Below, one piece after another: positions 1-11,722 of a stretch of DNA of 64,000 nt (positions within the stretch are counted from its first letter, which is position 1; each line of letters begins with the position of its first letter). The notes beneath the pieces are model-generated. The model had not been told where the DNA came from. It made no database searches and saw only the letters and a list, made by a program, of their open reading frames with translations. The position numbers were made by a program, and so were the translations under genes. Location of the stretch: the NCBI GenBank assembly GCA_035582835.1, contig JAYKAV010000300.1, positions 1,274,907-1,338,906 of the forward strand, in the 5' to 3' direction. This DNA comes from Phoebastria nigripes. Lineage: Eukaryota > Chordata > Aves > Procellariiformes > Diomedeidae.

Positions 1-3000
1 CTGGGGGACCGTCCCCGACACTGGATGCTCCCTGCTTGCACATCGCAGCCGGCCCGAGTCCCAGCGAGGGCTGAGCAACGCTGCTGTCCTCCACCCCGGG
101 GACCCGGCGGGCACCAGCATCCACGCTCGTCCCCGAGGGATGCAGGAAACCACAAAACGGCCTCGGATCTCGTGAACGGGAGGCAGAGGTCTGCAGAGCA
201 GATGTAACTCCTGACAGCTAATGCCAAGCCAGGAGGAAACTTTCAACTGAAACCCCAGCAAAAAATGGGCACAAATCCAAAACTGAGGGGGCTTGGCTGT
301 ATAGCAAAGGTCCCAGAGGGAACTCATGGCCAGGATTTACATCCAGGCGAGATGGAGCCAAAATATTTAGAGGCGAGATGGGGTCCTCCCACCCTCAGCA
401 GACTGGAGCCAAAGGAGAGGGGCCAGAAAAACAGCACAAGGGCTGAAGTTGCATCGGCTGCAGCCCTGCAAGTCCACGGGGGTGAGCAGCATCTCCTGGT
501 CGGGGAGTTATGAGGCTTTGGGTTTTGGAAACCTCACAGAGCAGAAAGCCCATGGTCCTGGAGCTGCCTGGGGTCCCAGCTGTGGGGAGGGAAGGCAGGA
601 GTCGCTTGGGAGAGAGGAAAAGGTCCGAGGGGCAGGTTTGGGGCAGGAGGGATGTGTTATTGTGAAGAGGGCATTTGTCTGCCCTGGCGGAAGGAAGAGG
701 GGGGGTTGGCCCTGCTCCTGAAGGCAGGTGCATGGCTGAATTTATCCAGGGGGAAGGAAGCAGGGAAGGAAGTGAGCCCGGAGCGCTGGACGGCTCCATC
801 GGACCTCACAGGCGGTCATGGAAAGAGGCCCAACAGCGATGTGGCTTCGTATAGCTCGGCAGGACACAGCTGCACCGGGGGGTGGGGTGCAGTGAGCCCC
901 CCAGCAGCTGCGGTGCCAGGCCGGGCTCTCCCCAGCCACGCGATGCCCTGCACGGCGCGCACCCCAGTGGCACTGCACCCCAGCAACACAGCACCCCATG
1001 GGACAGGGACATGCTTGGTCCCACGCAGGGTTTGAAGGCTCTGCCTGCCTGTGCAGGCCACAAGACACAGCAGAAGGGAGCAGTGGGTTTGCTCCGGTTA
1101 TTCCTAGAGAGGCAAAGGACATGCCCAGAAAATTTGCCTCGGCTATGCAGCATCAGGAACAGCCAGTTCCCCCTCCCGGCTCCACCGAGTCCTGTGCAAA
1201 CTCAGAGACAGGGAGTGGGAACTTCCTCAGCCACGGATCAGGGGGAACTGGAGTCTTGCAGTTTTCTAAGGCACAGGGAAAAAACCAGGCGCAGATGAAA
1301 AAGGACTGGAGTCAGCATTTTAAGCGAGGGTAAGAACATCATCCTTCAATCTGCACTTCCTTGATTGCTGCCACAGCTGCCTTTCACAAGCCAGGGCGTC
1401 TCCCCGGGGAGCAGGACAGGCTCCCGGGTTTCCTGCTGACGTGGGGGTACATGTCCCCCGGGCGACAGGGGNGGGTGGGCAAGCCGGGTTTTGAGACGCT
1501 GCTAACAAGAGCCTCTGGCTGCAAAACTTGCTCCACAGCTCCTAGCAGGAACTGCTGCCACATCCCTGGCCCCGGGCTGTCCTCCAGCCGGAGGCAGATG
1601 GCAGGCAGCAGAGAGGGAAGGAGGTTCAGCTGTGAAGACCCTGGCCCACAAATGGCTGGAAATCAGCAAAGCAACCTGGAAAACTATTGCAGGATGTTTG
1701 CCCTCCCCAAGGCAGCTCATCCAGGATCTAGGACACCAGGCTACGGGAACCGTTGGTTTAACTCAGTGCAGCCCGCCACGTTATCAACCATACAGGAGCA
1801 GCCTGGGCATCTCAATGTTTTTTAGCACAAAACTCACCCTGAGTTCACAAAGCTGAGCAAACAGGCTCATGTAAACTGTGTGTGTGCTGGTAGCTCAGAA
1901 TAAGGAGACAAACCTTCCCTCTAGTGGCTGTACGGCACATAAGTCTCACACTTACCTTCTCTCCCCACGTCAAGACTAACAGTGTTGTTTTCACCAGCTC
2001 TTAGGCTCAACACGAATCCTAAGTGCATCAAATGTCTTACAAACATGCCAAGGCTACGCCAGGCAGCACGGTTCATGCACGAGTGCATCCCAGGCACCAG
2101 AGAAGCCACACGGCCACGAAACATGGCTGGCCTATTTCTGCAGCAAGGATGGTTTGTGGGGCAAATTCTTCAGCTGAGTTACTCCCCCTTACAGCAAGCA
2201 TTTAGAGGGATGAAGGATCAGGCCTAGAGTTTCTCTAGGACCTTTTTATTACAGGTCTTTATCCCAGTTTCAGCCTCATCACCACCACAGCAGTAGCCAG
2301 TGCAGATCCTAAATTGTGCTGCTCAAATCCTAACTGGAGCACAAGCACACACATTAGCACATACATTTCCAAAAGCACTAAGAGTTTCCACTTTTCCATT
2401 TACAGATTAGGGAGCTTATTCACACCCTGTCAAACTTGCGCCCTACAACTAGGCCACCGAATATTGAACCAACTCTGTTGTCCATGACCAAGATGCTCTG
2501 ATGGTGCAGCGTCTCAGACTACAGGGCCATCTGCTGTTATAATCTGTATTCCTACATGACATTATAATTTGTAGGAATACGGATTATAATCGGTATACAA
2601 ATCATACAGGAATACAGTAGGAAATAGCTGTCTGAAGCTTCCCCGCTCACAACAGTGCTTCAGTGGCACCGATCCATCGGACTGGCTTCCTGGAGAAAAC
2701 ACAGTGGTAACATTTTCCGGGGCTGCAGCAAACCCCGTCTTCAGCAGCAGATCTGGGAATACCTCCCAGGAGGGTGTGCAATTTTCGGCTTTGTAAGCCC
2801 TCTGCTATCTCCCTGCCATTGCACACACACACACATACACGTCTAGCCAGCTCTTTGCTCCTCTGCTCCTCGGGGAGACGCAATACAGCACCAGATCACT
2901 GACACCAAGTGGGTAATTTCTGTGCCAAGTGGTCTCACCCTGACAGAAGGGTTAACATGTTACGGCATGCACTTCAAGGCACATGAATACACCTGCAGAA

Positions 3001-5116
3001 AAAAGCCCTTGCTCCCTCAGTCAGTCCATTCCACCTCTGCCACGGCCAGAAAATGCAGTCTCTTGCACAATGGCTCCATGCAGTATGATCAACTTTGCCT
3101 TTTCAGCTTCGGTCTTACTTAAAAACCTTTCCAATGCATGCAATGCAAGAAATGCTTCCTTTTCTTGACTTTGCCATTTCTGTCTGTCTTAAACCCTTAG
3201 AGTTCTTAGCTTGGGATTAATCACATGATGGGTTGAAAAAAAAAACTACTCAAAATTACAGGTAGTGACTGCTACAGCCTTCACTAGAGATGTTGGTCTT
3301 TTAAGCTCAGAAAGAGGCTCAGGTGTAGATTTGGAAGCCTTGAATTTCACTCCTGTTGGCCATTACTCACCCAGGGATGTTATATTATAGCTATATTAAA
3401 AATGAATACAGCAACTTTGACTTCTTCAAAGCAGCAAGTGAATAATGAATCAAAACTGCCCTTATTTCAGCTAAGGGAAAATGATAAATGGAACATGAAT
3501 GCTATAAAATAGAAGTAGAAAGGCTCTTTAATAAAGGTGATTTGCTGTTCAGATTATAACAGCCCTATCCATACCTCCTCTGATTATTCCCCTGCTATGC
3601 ACACATCCACAGACCCAATGCAATCAGAGACAAAAGGAAGACATTACCAGGGAGCAAGACCATCTTCTTGCAGCACAGCCCCAGGAGAAGATGTGCCTCT
3701 TCTAGAAACATCTTGTAATTCCCTGAATGGACAGGAATTCACAACCAACATATACAACTCGCTGCTAAAATAGACCCCAGCAATAAAACCTTACTATCGA
3801 CCTTTAGTGCTTAGCTGAACACTGTTCATCTCCAAAGAACGGGCCGAGAAAGTATGGAGCGACAGCGAGTATTACAGCAACAGGGTCCTACAATTACACT
3901 AGCGTGTAAGAGCCCATTATAACTAATCAAACCTCCATATTGGGTCACGGTTAAGGGTAGCACAGAAAATCTGTTACCAGCCCTGCCCAAAAAATCGGTC
4001 TTCCTCTAACAGAGAGACAAGTTGCGTACTCTTCTTGCCTCCATTTCTTTGACAAAGGAGGGAATGCTTTCCAGCTTCAGCAGGCTGATGGGAAGATGCA
4101 ACGTGGCCTGGACATAACGGATAATTAGCGCTAAGGGCACGTTAGTGCCAGGGATTTGATGTGGATATGGGAAATATTTCAGTGTTGCTCCTGGGAAGCT
4201 CCTGGCTGTCTTCCGTTTACTTGTCTACCTGTGCAGTGGTGGTATGCTGGTAATGCGTGCACAGGCTGCATGTGACTTAGCCCTGCTGCCATACACCCTT
4301 GTCCACAGATGCACTGGCTGCCTCTGCTGGGAATGAAAACAAGAGAAGCTCAAAGCATGAATGCTTTGGGATTCTTTTGTTGAAGGCAGGTTTAAAAAAT
4401 GAAACCAGCTGTAGTCCTTAAAAGCCAGATTCTTACCAACACTGCCGTGTTAAAGCTGCTGCGCATATTCACACAATGCATTTTTTCAGGCGTTGTCACT
4501 TAGCAATTGAGAAACCAGCTGGCAGCTCTAGCTCTGTTACCATGCAATTCCATCTTGCTTTTATTGGAGATAGCGGCCTTCCTGAAATGGGAACAAGAGC
4601 TATTTTGTGTCCCTCCAAATACCATTTGTAGAGTTACCTGACTAGCTGCCAGTCTGAGAAAAATTAATTCTACAAAGCATGCAATAATTCCTCTACACTA
4701 TTCAAAAATATACAAAAATAAAACCATGTTTATAATATCCTACTCCTCAAGAAAAACATCTCTAAGAAAAACACAGCAACAGGATAAAATTATTATATCA
4801 ATTAAGAAGCACAAAATTCCCAGAACAAATCTAGTCACTCTATTTTTTAATCCTGAGAAAAACACAGGCCACAGTATACATCTGTGTAAGGAACCTCATG
4901 CACAAAAGTAACAGAGAGAAGTCTGTTTTAGACCATCGGTCCTATTCTCTTTTCTTGATGGACAAGCCTGTATAAATTCCACACAGATTGAAAAGCACTG
5001 GACCATGCAATTATAATGGCGGAGGGCATTTAAAATGCATTTACTGAGAAGAAACATTGATTGTTATCTGCCTCCTGATGTCAATATAGTCCATTACATA
5101 GCTCCCCTTCTGTCAT
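1..5116. other. Intergenic DNA with no gene recognised
   Basis: No open stretch here resembles a known exon. Bases 1 to about 1800 are GC-rich with scattered CpG; the rest is AT-richer. In human the gene beyond ATPAF1 on this side is MOB3C, but none of its protein is visible. The main structure is an inverted repeat at 2537-2589. Untranslated exons of a neighbour would not be visible by eye. Confidence 0.6.
2537..2589. repeat. 20-bp near-perfect inverted repeat (hairpin)
   Basis: Arms 2537-2556 and 2570-2589 are reverse complements apart from one base, with a 13-base AT-rich loop. Related fragments of the arm sequence recur just downstream, to about 2625. It could be a short inverted-repeat element remnant or a local palindrome. 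It lies outside any gene. Confidence 0.75.
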
Positions 5117-5122
5117 TTTATT
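5117..5122 (-). terminator. ATPAF1: Candidate ATPAF1 poly(A) signal
   Basis: The minus strand reads AATAAA about 290 bases beyond the ATPAF1 stop codon. Position and motif suit a short 3' UTR, but no transcript evidence is available. Confidence 0.4.
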
Positions 5123-5413
5123 CCAGATTTCAAACATACAGCATGCAGCAGTAAGCTACAGGATGGGAAAATGGCTCGTTCTGATGAAGTTACACTGAAG
5201 TACAGGGCTCCATTTTGGCAATTAGTTATTGTCATTCAAATGGCCCAAGTCCTCATTTTGCATCAGTGCCAGACAGGCTTGACTATCACACTCCCAGGAC
5301 GTCTCCAGATCCTTTCTGTAGCCAAATCAAATTCATAAAACAACAGAGACAGGACCACCCCATCTAGGAAACCCCCTGCCTGCTGCTGGCTTGCTTCACC
5401 CACAGGTCAGGAT

Positions 5414-5608
5414 CTACGACTTGTCAGAAACCTGACCAGGTCTCAATTCTTGTCCAAGTCTGCTTTGCTCAAGCTCTGCTATAACTGACATATATTTAAA
5501 TTCACTAGATCTGTGGTTGAAGGTCTCCACTAATTTGTAGGTCTCGGAACGATCCGTCGCATAGAAAAGCTGCACCTGATTCGCCAAGCACTGTGCTTCA
5601 TGAACCAC
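5414..5608 (-). CDS. ATPAF1: ATPAF1 coding exon 9 and stop
   Basis: Sixty-four codons and a TAG stop at 5414-5416. It contains [30 protein letters not shown] and [20 protein letters not shown], closely matching the human C-terminus. Acceptor TTGCAG. Confidence 0.97.
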   Translation of the reverse strand: MVHEAQCLANQVQLFYATDRSETYKLVETFNHRSSEFKYMSVIAELEQSRLGQELRPGQVSDKS

Positions 5609-8600
5609 CTGCAAGTTAAAACAAAGAATTTGTTACCATCTGGTTTTGTTGTATTTGAGTATCCCATTGAAAAAGACTCTTCAGCAGCTGAAAGCCTGCA
5701 GTCCTACTCATTGAATGACTCAATTCCAAATGACCTTAGTTTTGCAAATCTCTTAACAAACCACCTCCCTCTTGTTCCTGACCTACTTACACACTTCAGC
5801 ACTGTGCCTACAAACTACTCTCCTGCTGAGCATACACCTCAGAGGTCAAAGATGTCTTTCATGATCCCTGCCCACTCTAAGGCACTGGAGATGCACCAAA
5901 GTCTCATCTTTCCCTTCTTACGGTTGACCTATTTGCAAAAATTGATTGTCTACTCTGAGATATGACAAGGCAAATGCATTACCAATGACTCCTCTGCGCA
6001 TAGTTTCAGAACTGGTATAAGTAGGTCAGTCAGAGATGGGATGCTTTAGTTATCTTGTTCCACCAGTATAATCCCTAGTGCTGTTAGTCCTAGCACCGTA
6101 CTATTACAGATACGCAGATAACAGCACACCCACACATAGGGAAAAGAGCAAAGGCACGCAGAAACCTAACACAAAGCTCTGGAGGTCTCCTGATCTGATA
6201 AGCAGTATTAAGCTTCACTGTTTTAACTTGTTGGCAACAAGCCTTCATTTAAATTTGCTTCCATTAGTAAGAAAAATAGCAGCATTTCTATTATTTTTTT
6301 ATAACAATAACCTATAATACCCAGAGTAAGGGGAAAAAAAAAAAAGAATGTTTGAGCTGAAATCACCAGATAGCCAAAGACTGATGATTTCCTTCTAGCT
6401 TTCCCTAGTAGTAAGCAGATTAGGTTAAAGAAATCTAGTAAGACCACTCTTTGGGAAAGGGTCTTTTAAAGACTTGACTTTAATTTGGTTTTAATTCAAA
6501 ACTATAGGAGGAGTTGCAGCATAAAATGAAGGAAGCCAATGAACAGATTTCTCTGATTTCTCTTACCAAGAACTTTGAGTCCATTTCTGCTGTCATTAGT
6601 ACTATCCCTTTTTCCTTCTGCAGCTCAGGATAATGATACATGACCAACTGGCTAGGAGCAGTTTCACCTTGGGTCTGAAGGAGATAAAGAAACCTGTCAG
6701 TATCCCATAAAGAACTTCAGGTCTATTGCAGATTTTGAGGCTTGACTACAAAACTTTTGAGTATTAACTGCTATGGAGACAGTCATTTTTCAAGGCTTAA
6801 GGGTCAGTTCTAATTAAAAGTTCATTATTCCTGGTATTTAGAGAAAACAAGGGATTTGCAGAGTTAGGTTGGGTTTTTTCTTCACAAAAGACCATTTTGC
6901 ATTTAAAATAACCCGCAATTTCCAGAAAGACATTTAATCTCATAGCATCTACTGGTATTTTAAGTAGTTTGCGCAAACAGTTCTAAGAAGTTTGGCTCTT
7001 GCTTCTATTTTGAGACTATTTGACTTCTACCTCATTCTCCTTTAGATTAAAGAGACACTTAATACCCATAAATTTACTAATTTACCTATAATTAATTTAC
7101 TGATTTACCCATAATTAATGGCAGTTTTTCCCTGATAATTCTTTTCAAGTTAAGCTAGACAACCTGTTTGTTAAACTATTTAGCAAATATTATATATTGT
7201 AATATGCTGATATTATATATTTCTGGATCCTAAGCCATTTTGGACTTTTTATTTCAACCACTCACCTGAATGTTTATTAGGGAAGTGAAGTGCAATTCTG
7301 TTCCTGACCACTGCCCCACAAAGAACTCATAGCCTTCTTTTCTTGGCAAAGCATATAGAAACTGCAGAGAAATGATAAAAAAACCCAATTCTCCCTTTCA
7401 TAGAACAAAATGATGCCCATGTCATACTGGCCTCCAGCATAAATTCTTTAGCGAGAGAACCACAACAGAAAAAAGGGTTTCTTTGCCCTACCGGGAGTCA
7501 CAGGACAGCAGGAACCAGACTTCAAAGCAGACAATAAACCAGCATTACCTTACCAGTATTATTTCATTAGCAAATACGTTGGCACATATTTTTATCAGTA
7601 TTATATGAGACAGATGAAAGGAAAGGACAGCGGAGAACATTCAGACTCTGACCTTTTTGTTCACTTCTAGAAAATTAACAGCAGAAATGGTCAAATATAA
7701 GATAAGGAACATTCAGAGTTTTTAATCCTGTAATTTCACCAACTGTTCCAGAACAGGCAGCAAGTATTTTCTCTCTAAAGATTTACGGTCTATTCGGCTC
7801 CATAGGCTAGGGACTTGCTCATTTTCCCACACCAAGGGAAAGGACAAGATGGGAGCAGAAAAAAGCAGGATACCTGACTAAATGCCAATGCATTGTACAA
7901 AAATGCACTTAAAGCTATAAATAACTTTCCAAGCTCCTAGTAGCTTGGGAAGTCAGATATATTTGATCTTGCTCTTGGCAAGTGAAATATACAGGACCAA
8001 TCCATCAATCCAGTAAAGTCCCCCATTCAGATCTACAAAAGCACTCAATGCAGCGAAGTCTAGCTACTTTGTTTTCATAAAGGAGTGAAGCATTTCATTT
8101 CTGTCTCAGCACAATGAAATTTGCACAAAGTCCATGCTTCGGTGCACAAATTACTGTAAAACCACATTACTTTCAACAGAAAACAATACTAATCCAGCAG
8201 CATGTGGTACGAAACTGCAGAATATATTCTTTACCTTGTTAGCTGTTCTGCTCTTTTGCAGTTTAACTTCTTCAAAGCAACAACTTCCTCATTCATGCAG
8301 GAATCTTCTAATTGAAGCTTACAAGATACCCACCAACCCACATGAGAAACAGTGACCCCAAATCTTGGGAATCCACTCCTTTCTGAAATAACCGTATTAA
8401 GCATTCTCAGTATTTTATGCTTTGTCGTGCTGGCATACACCTAGGACACAACCCACAGAGGATTTACTCTGTAGCTGTAATAAAGGGTTCAACTACACCC
8501 AATTCCCCCCTTCCTTCCCCTATCACAGCTGCTGAATTACGATGGTCTGCAACAGAACTTAGACTTAGAATTTTGCAGTGCCATATAGTCTTTTTTGACA

Positions 8601-11600
8601 ATTCACACTCCCATAGAGACAGAGATGCATTATTTACACAACATACTGCCTGCCCAGTTTGGCTTCCATGCAAATAGCTCATATTCGCTTACCAATATTT
8701 ACCTGTCACAGATCACCAGTGTGGTGAAGAAAGCATGGCTATGCACATTTATGATCAGGAAACACAAGCTAATAGACGACAAGGTTCAGCTTGTTCTGTG
8801 GACAGAACCCCAACATATTGATTTCTCGCCTTTTTCCCTTTCAGCTACTCCTGCCTATCTTCACTGCCAGTAAACAAACATAAAAAGAGGAGCAACTCAC
8901 ACCAACCATAAGACAAGAGAATTCACTTTCTCCATCCACATGCAATGTAATGCCATGGTGACACGTAGCTATAGCTAACAACAGTTCCTCCAGGTTAAAG
9001 CAAGGATGCTTTAAGCAATAAGGAAAGATATGCAGGAACATCAATGAAGCTGGCCTACAAGGCTTGGCTTTTCACAACACTGCACGGAAGAGATTTAACC
9101 ACAAGACATCAATTAATGGAAACCGGAGGCGAGTAGCTAAAGCCATTCCCTGTGGATTCTGTGCTCTTGTTACTAAACTCTACATCTCTTATATCTAGAT
9201 ATCTGATATCTAGATCAAACTGTTTAATACATATGAGTAGCCATTGCTTTTATCTAAACACTAAGACAAGTANTTGAACACCTGGATTTTCCTAATCAAG
9301 CTGATACAGTGAGTCTGAATACAGGAGCGTCAAAAGTTTATGAATTAGGCTTTAGAGAGGAGAAATGCATTACAGCTATACATCCACACATTGCAAGTCT
9401 CTGCCATACATACCGATGGACATTTCTGGGCTCTCTTCCATATTAAATCAAACTTCTCTGCCTTTGGGGAACGAGAAAGAGAAATTAAATCTTCATAACA
9501 GAAACGTGGATGCACAGTTATTCAGAATCACCTCATTAACCTTTACAGGGTACAACTTCCATCTACAGAAGGTCTCACTGCGGGAACGGCTAACAATGAG
9601 TGCATGGAAAACTGTATTTAGTTCTTAGTTACCTAAACTTCATCAGTATCCCATTTTAACAATGCTGTCTCTAAGATGCAGCAGCAAACTCCTTGGATCC
9701 AAAGCTTTACTCCTTGGAGGTGGGGGGCCCAAGCTTTAGGCTTACATAACGTCCTCTTTCAGTAATAGCTCCACGGCATCATGTGGTGTCAACAGTTGAG
9801 CAAGACAACATATACCTGGCCCCAGATTGTAGATTTTACATCATAGTCATCTGTTCTTCAGTGTTAAAATGCAGCCTAGATATTTACTCAAATAACATAC
9901 TTATCACTTAGGTTTATATTAAAACCACAAACATGTTTCNTCATCCCTGATGAAGCCTGGCAATCTCATTCACGTGTCCTCTGTGTTCCTCCAAATCTTT
10001 TGCCTGCTCTTCTCTTCCCAGCACCGTATATTAATACTTACTCTAAGGTGTTCATGAAAGAAAACATATGCCATTCATCAACAGAAAATTCCTCCATGTG
10101 TGCCTTTGAGCGCTGGAGCATTATGCGAGGCCTTTCTTCGAGCCAACAAAAAGCTTCTGGCAAAAGACGTAGTTTCTTCCCCTGATGACACCATGAACTA
10201 CTTCCTAATGTGCCTAGGATCTGGTTTGCATTAAAACCTTAAAAGCTTCCAAAGCTCCTCTAAAACAGTGCACCAAAGAACAGTGCCAGCCCCACTAATG
10301 AAAGACCTACACCGTCTTAACTGGAGTCCCTGGCTTTGGCCCTCTGCTACAGTAAATGTGCAATTCAAACTATTTTCACAACATCTGCACGTTGGGAAAA
10401 CTGAAACACGAAGCTGCTTGACTTCAAATCCCACATTGCCATTTTCAGAGCGTACAGCACTTCATACATTTAGAATACAGCCTCCCATCACTCCAGTTGC
10501 AGCTCAAAGGGCCAAGTACAACTGCAAATCAGACCCCAGATCTAAATGAGGTTTCGAGAATTCAAGGAACACACAGTTCGTGCCCAGCTGTGAAGAGAGA
10601 GATTTAAGAGATCACAATCACATAGAGACTCTGAAGCAAAGAATAAAAAGAAATCCCAAAAGCGAAAAAAACTCCTTCAGCCTAACGCAGATTAACAACA
10701 ATTAACATCTGGTAAAGTTATCAGGAATAAGAAATACGATCTTATCACAGGAAGCACCATGCAATCTCAATGAAAGACAGTGCTGCCAATAATTTTAAAT
10801 GTATGAAAGTCAGTCATAAGTGATTAGCCACGTGCAAGTTATTAACCAAGTGCTCTAACACTGCCATATTAAACTTGAGTTAGCAGTCTGTGCTGCAGGG
10901 AAGAGAGGAAAGAAACGAGCAACTCTGAGAAAAAATGATGTGAAAATACATATGCTACCTTAATGGATACTAGGGCCCTGCAAAGAGTATTGGATACTCA
11001 TAATAAAAAAATGCCTGGAAATTCAAGCCAGGAGTGCAGAAAAAAATACTAGCTTTATTGAGACTGATGTAAGTGAGAAAAATAAGGGATACGTATTTTT
11101 GGAAACCAAAGCCTTTATTTGGGGCAATAAGATCACTCAATCCGGAAAGAAAGTTTGTTCTTGAAACCTCATTTTCCTTCAATGATTGCTTTTAAAAGCA
11201 ACAGAAAGGAAACAGTTAGAAAGGAAAGCTTTGCACATTGGCCTTTCAAGTGCATAACTACAGGGGAACTACTTACGGGAATAACAGCATAAACCGTATC
11301 TTTTGCAGAAAAATACTGATTCCAAATCTGTAGGAAACAAAGGAGATAAGCTACAGTTAAAATCAAACACCTAGCAGTAATATTAAATGCTTTAAAAAGA
11401 ATTCCATTTGTCAACTAACCTTTGTAAGCACTTTGAGAAGTCATTTTTCAATCAAGCCTGACTGACTTTCCTGCTAATGCAATACACTTCTCCTAAAGTT
11501 CCAGAGTACTTGTACCAAATGACAGATTTCAACTAGATAACAGAAATAAGCAGTGGGCTCAGAGGTGGCTCAAGATTTACTAGCTATCAGAAGTGCTTCT

Positions 11601-11682
11601 TACATTTTTCCCAACAATTACACTAATGATTTCTAGAGGGTTTGAGTTGTTGGTTGTTTTTTGTTTGGGTTTTTTTTTGTTN

Positions 11683-11722
<40 letters not shown>

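Noticed and set aside
10840..10905. Candidate ATPAF1 mini-exon with a good acceptor near 10900
   Set aside because: Its translation hits a stop and does not match AEKFDLIW. The true exon was found at 9414-9461.
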